Positions 6,093 through 7,758 of a stretch of 7,758 nt of DNA are shown here, one piece after another. The notes below the pieces were generated by a model that had not been told where the DNA came from, ran no database searches, and worked only from the letters and a program-made list of their open reading frames with translations. The first letter of the stretch is position 1. Each line of letters opens with the position of its first letter. A program made the translations under genes and the position numbers. The DNA is from Acidobacteriota bacterium (lineage in GTDB: Bacteria; Acidobacteriota; UBA4820; DSQY01). The DNA lies in contig JAEMPZ010000085.1 in the NCBI GenBank assembly GCA_022759065.1, forward strand, positions 1-7,758. The letters run 5' to 3'.

Positions 6093-6175
6093 TTGAAAAA
6101 TAAACTGTTAGCGTGCGAAGTATGAAGGCAGAACTAGAAAGTGAGGTTTTGAGTTTTGAGTTGAAAAATAACTGT
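6093..6175 (+). repeat. Imperfect direct repeat TTGAAAAATAA(A)CTGT
   Basis: TTGAAAAATAAACTGT at 6094-6109 (approximately) recurs as TTGAAAAATAACTGT at 6161-6175, differing by one A. The first copy touches the leuD stop and the second sits at the apex of the heptamer hairpin. It may be a duplication that accompanied arrival of the repeat element, or chance in AT-rich DNA. Confidence 0.4.
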
Positions 6176-6250
6176 ACCTTAACTCATAACTCTCAACTCA
6201 TAACTCGCAACTCTTGCAGCTTCAACCTTCATAATTCAAACTTCATACTT
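6117..6250. repeat. Nested inverted heptamer arrays (long quasi-palindrome) between leuD and the transporter
   Basis: The right half contains five exact-register heptamers of form AACTCNN (6181-6215) and then four of form TTCANNN (6221-6248). The left half carries the reverse-complement units: TGAGGTT, TTGAGTT, TTGAGTT at 6142-6162, and GTATGAA at 6120-6126. The outermost arms, AAGTATGAAG (6118-6127) and CTTCATACTT (6241-6250), are a perfect 10-bp inverted repeat. The whole can form a long imperfect hairpin and is far more AT-rich than the flanking genes. No coding sequence is seen. It could serve as a bidirectional transcription barrier or be a miniature mobile repeat. Confidence 0.6.
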
Positions 6251-6270
6251 GCTTTTTACAGGGAGGGAGC

Positions 6271-7698
6271 ATGAGCGATCCGGCGGAGAAACCCAGACAT
6301 CCAAAAGGCCTGTACGTCCTGTTTTTCACCGAGATGTGGGAGCGCTTCGGTTTCTATACGATGCTCTTCATTTTCACCTTGTACCTCGACGACTATTTCC
6401 ACTTCCGCCACCCCGGCACGATATACGGCGCCTACCTCGCGCTCGTATATTTCACGCCGATAGCGGGAGGCTGGATCGCTGACAGGGTGCTCGGATTCCG
6501 CCGGACGATCGTGCTTGGGGCAATTCTTCTCGCGGCAGGCTACGCCATTATGGCGGTGAAAGTAAACGACAAGCCCTCCGTCCAACAACAGGTCGTGGCG
6601 GCGGAGCAGGCTTACGCGCAGGCCTTTTCCCAGTGGCAGCAGCGGGGAGAGGCGGCGAAGGCGGCCGGCCAGCCGTTTGATGAGCCTCAGCCTCGATATG
6701 GCGGGCCGCAGCGGACTGCCGGACGGCCGTTGCTCTTTCTCGCGCTGTTGGTTCTCGTCGCCGGCAACGGGCTTTTCAAACCCAACATATCGGTAATGGT
6801 GGGGAACCTTTATGAAGAGGGTAATCCCTTGAAGGATTCGGCCTTCAACATTTTCTACATGGGGATCAACATTGGCGCCTTTTTCGCGCCTCTGGCGGCG
6901 GCCGCCTTAAGAAACACGCTCGGCTGGTGGTGGGCCTTCGGCGCCGCTGCGGCTGGAATGCTTGTCGGCCTCGCCATTTTTACGATCTTCCAAAAGCACA
7001 TCGCCCACGCCGAGATAGCCCACAGCGCCGACTCCCTGGTAAAGGGTCCCGATTTGACAAAGGAGCAGGAGCGCAACCGAATCGTGGCGCTCCTTGCCAT
7101 CTACGCCATCGTGGTCCTGTTCTGGATGGCCTTCCATCAGAACGGCTTCACGATGACCCTGTGGGCGCGTGACTCAACCGGGCCGCTCTTCGGTTTTCAA
7201 ATTCCACCGGAAACCTTCGGCGCCGCCAATGCCTTTTTTGTCGTCACGCTTACGCCGCTCGTGGTCTGGTTCTGGGGGCGGCTGAGACGCCGCCAGCGCG
7301 AACTTTCAACTCCCGCAAAGATGGGCGTTGGCATGCTGCTGACGGGAACCGCTTTCGCAATCATGGGCTTTGCTGGAAGAATCGGCGGCGACGCCGGCAG
7401 GGTATCCCCTCTCTGGCTAATAGCGGCCTATGGCGTCGTAACTCTCGGCGAGCTGAACTTGAGCCCGATGGGCCTTGCCTTTTGTTCAAAGGTCGCCCCG
7501 CCAAGGTTCCGCGGCCTTATGATGGGCCTGTGGTTCGGCGCGACCGCTTGCGGAAACTATCTGGCTGGAGGGATAGAGTTTTTATGGGACCGCTGGCCAC
7601 ACAGCACCTTCTTCTTCTTCTTGACTGCCACCAGTCTCTTCGCGGCGCTCCTACTGCGGCTCGTGTTAAGGAAGGTCAACGCAGCCGTCGCCTCGTGA
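6271..7698 (+). CDS. POT/PTR2-family proton-coupled oligopeptide transporter
   Basis: This 475-residue inner-membrane protein of the major facilitator superfamily imports di- and tripeptides with protons. The POT signatures are clear: EMWERFGFY in the first helix (E21, E24, R25), GGWIADRVLG (66-75), GNGLFKPNIS with K170, FNIFYMGINIGAFFAPL (fifth helix) and GELNLSP with E394. I count 12 membrane segments. The two extra helices (HA/HB) that most bacterial POTs have between helices 6 and 7 appear absent: a short polar loop runs straight into the helix containing FWMAFHQNG. In contrast, the loop between helices 3 and 4 holds a hydrophilic insert at about residues 97-152, rich in Q, A and E and possibly coiled-coil. 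GGGAGG lies 4 bases before the ATG. The gene has its own leader downstream of the heptamer repeat and is probably transcribed separately from leuCD. Exact substrates cannot be told from sequence. Confidence 0.9.
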   Translation: MSDPAEKPRHPKGLYVLFFTEMWERFGFYTMLFIFTLYLDDYFHFRHPGTIYGAYLALVYFTPIAGGWIADRVLGFRRTIVLGAILLAAGYAIMAVKVNDKPSVQQQVVAAEQAYAQAFSQWQQRGEAAKAAGQPFDEPQPRYGGPQRTAGRPLLFLALLVLVAGNGLFKPNISVMVGNLYEEGNPLKDSAFNIFYMGINIGAFFAPLAAAALRNTLGWWWAFGAAAAGMLVGLAIFTIFQKHIAHAEIAHSADSLVKGPDLTKEQERNRIVALLAIYAIVVLFWMAFHQNGFTMTLWARDSTGPLFGFQIPPETFGAANAFFVVTLTPLVVWFWGRLRRRQRELSTPAKMGVGMLLTGTAFAIMGFAGRIGGDAGRVSPLWLIAAYGVVTLGELNLSPMGLAFCSKVAPPRFRGLMMGLWFGATACGNYLAGGIEFLWDRWPHSTFFFFLTATSLFAALLLRLVLRKVNAAVAS

Positions 7699-7723
7699 GG
7701 ACCGCGAAGCCGGAGATAGGAAC

Positions 7724-7758
7724 ATTCACCACAAAGGCACCAAGACACCAAGGGAAGA
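7724..7758 (+). repeat. Degenerate octamer-period intergenic repeat, right edge
   Basis: After ATTCAC, the plus strand reads CACAAAGG, CACCAAGA, CACCAAGG with an exact 8-base period and runs off the window. It matches the left-edge repeat (14-45) in reverse orientation, both beginning ATTCACCAC. It lies 26 bases after the transporter stop codon; the spacer shows no terminator. Confidence 0.6.

Noticed and set aside
6203..6218. TTGCA upstream of the transporter as a sigma54 -12 element
   Set aside because: The bases at the -24 position read ACTCGC with no GG, and the sequence is part of the heptamer array.
6181..6248. CRISPR-like array
   Set aside because: Units are 7 bases with no spacers and no cas genes; this is a short tandem repeat, not a CRISPR.

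Overview
The window is a GC-rich bacterial chromosome segment (roughly 60% G+C by eye) with tightly packed genes. Short, AT-richer gaps between them are filled with degenerate short-period repeats. Three features point to a free-living, amino-acid-prototrophic Gram-negative-type bacterium: a sigma54-dependent activator, an Fe-S-dependent leucine pathway with a two-subunit isopropylmalate isomerase, and a proton-coupled peptide transporter. The style of the intergenic repeats reminds me of uncultivated, metagenome-derived lineages, but nothing here fixes the phylum. I see no rRNA, tRNA, CRISPR array, transposase or phage gene.

Left half, minus strand (read right to left from about 2888 to 77): a small DUF59/MIP18-type Fe-S maturation protein; 42 bp later an NtrC-family sigma54 activator (receiver, AAA+, Fis-type HTH); then a 239-residue protein with a good histidine-kinase H-box but no recognisable ATP-binding motifs; then a stand-alone receiver domain. 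The last three are joined by 4-base start/stop overlaps and are almost certainly co-translated. Their domain set matches the middle and end of a Spo0F-Spo0B-Spo0A type phosphorelay: single receiver, kinase-derived phosphotransferase, receiver-output protein. No sensor kinase is present. This is the most interesting system in the window.

Right half, plus strand: leuB (3-isopropylmalate dehydrogenase), a 215-bp repeat-bearing gap, leuC and leuD (the isomerase subunits, overlapping by 4 bases), a 178-bp repeat-bearing gap, and a POT/PTR2-family peptide transporter. leuA is absent from the window. The DUF59 gene is divergent from leuB across a 146-bp intergenic region. This is suggestive because LeuC needs a 4Fe-4S cluster.

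Repeats: both window ends carry degenerate octamer-period repeats of the CACCAAGR type, in opposite orientations. A related repeat is fused into the 3' end of the phosphotransferase-like gene, where it encodes a basic tail and the start/stop junction with the receiver gene. The leuB-leuC gap holds inverted purine-rich octamer-period arrays. The leuD-transporter gap holds inverted heptamer-period arrays that can fold into a long imperfect hairpin.
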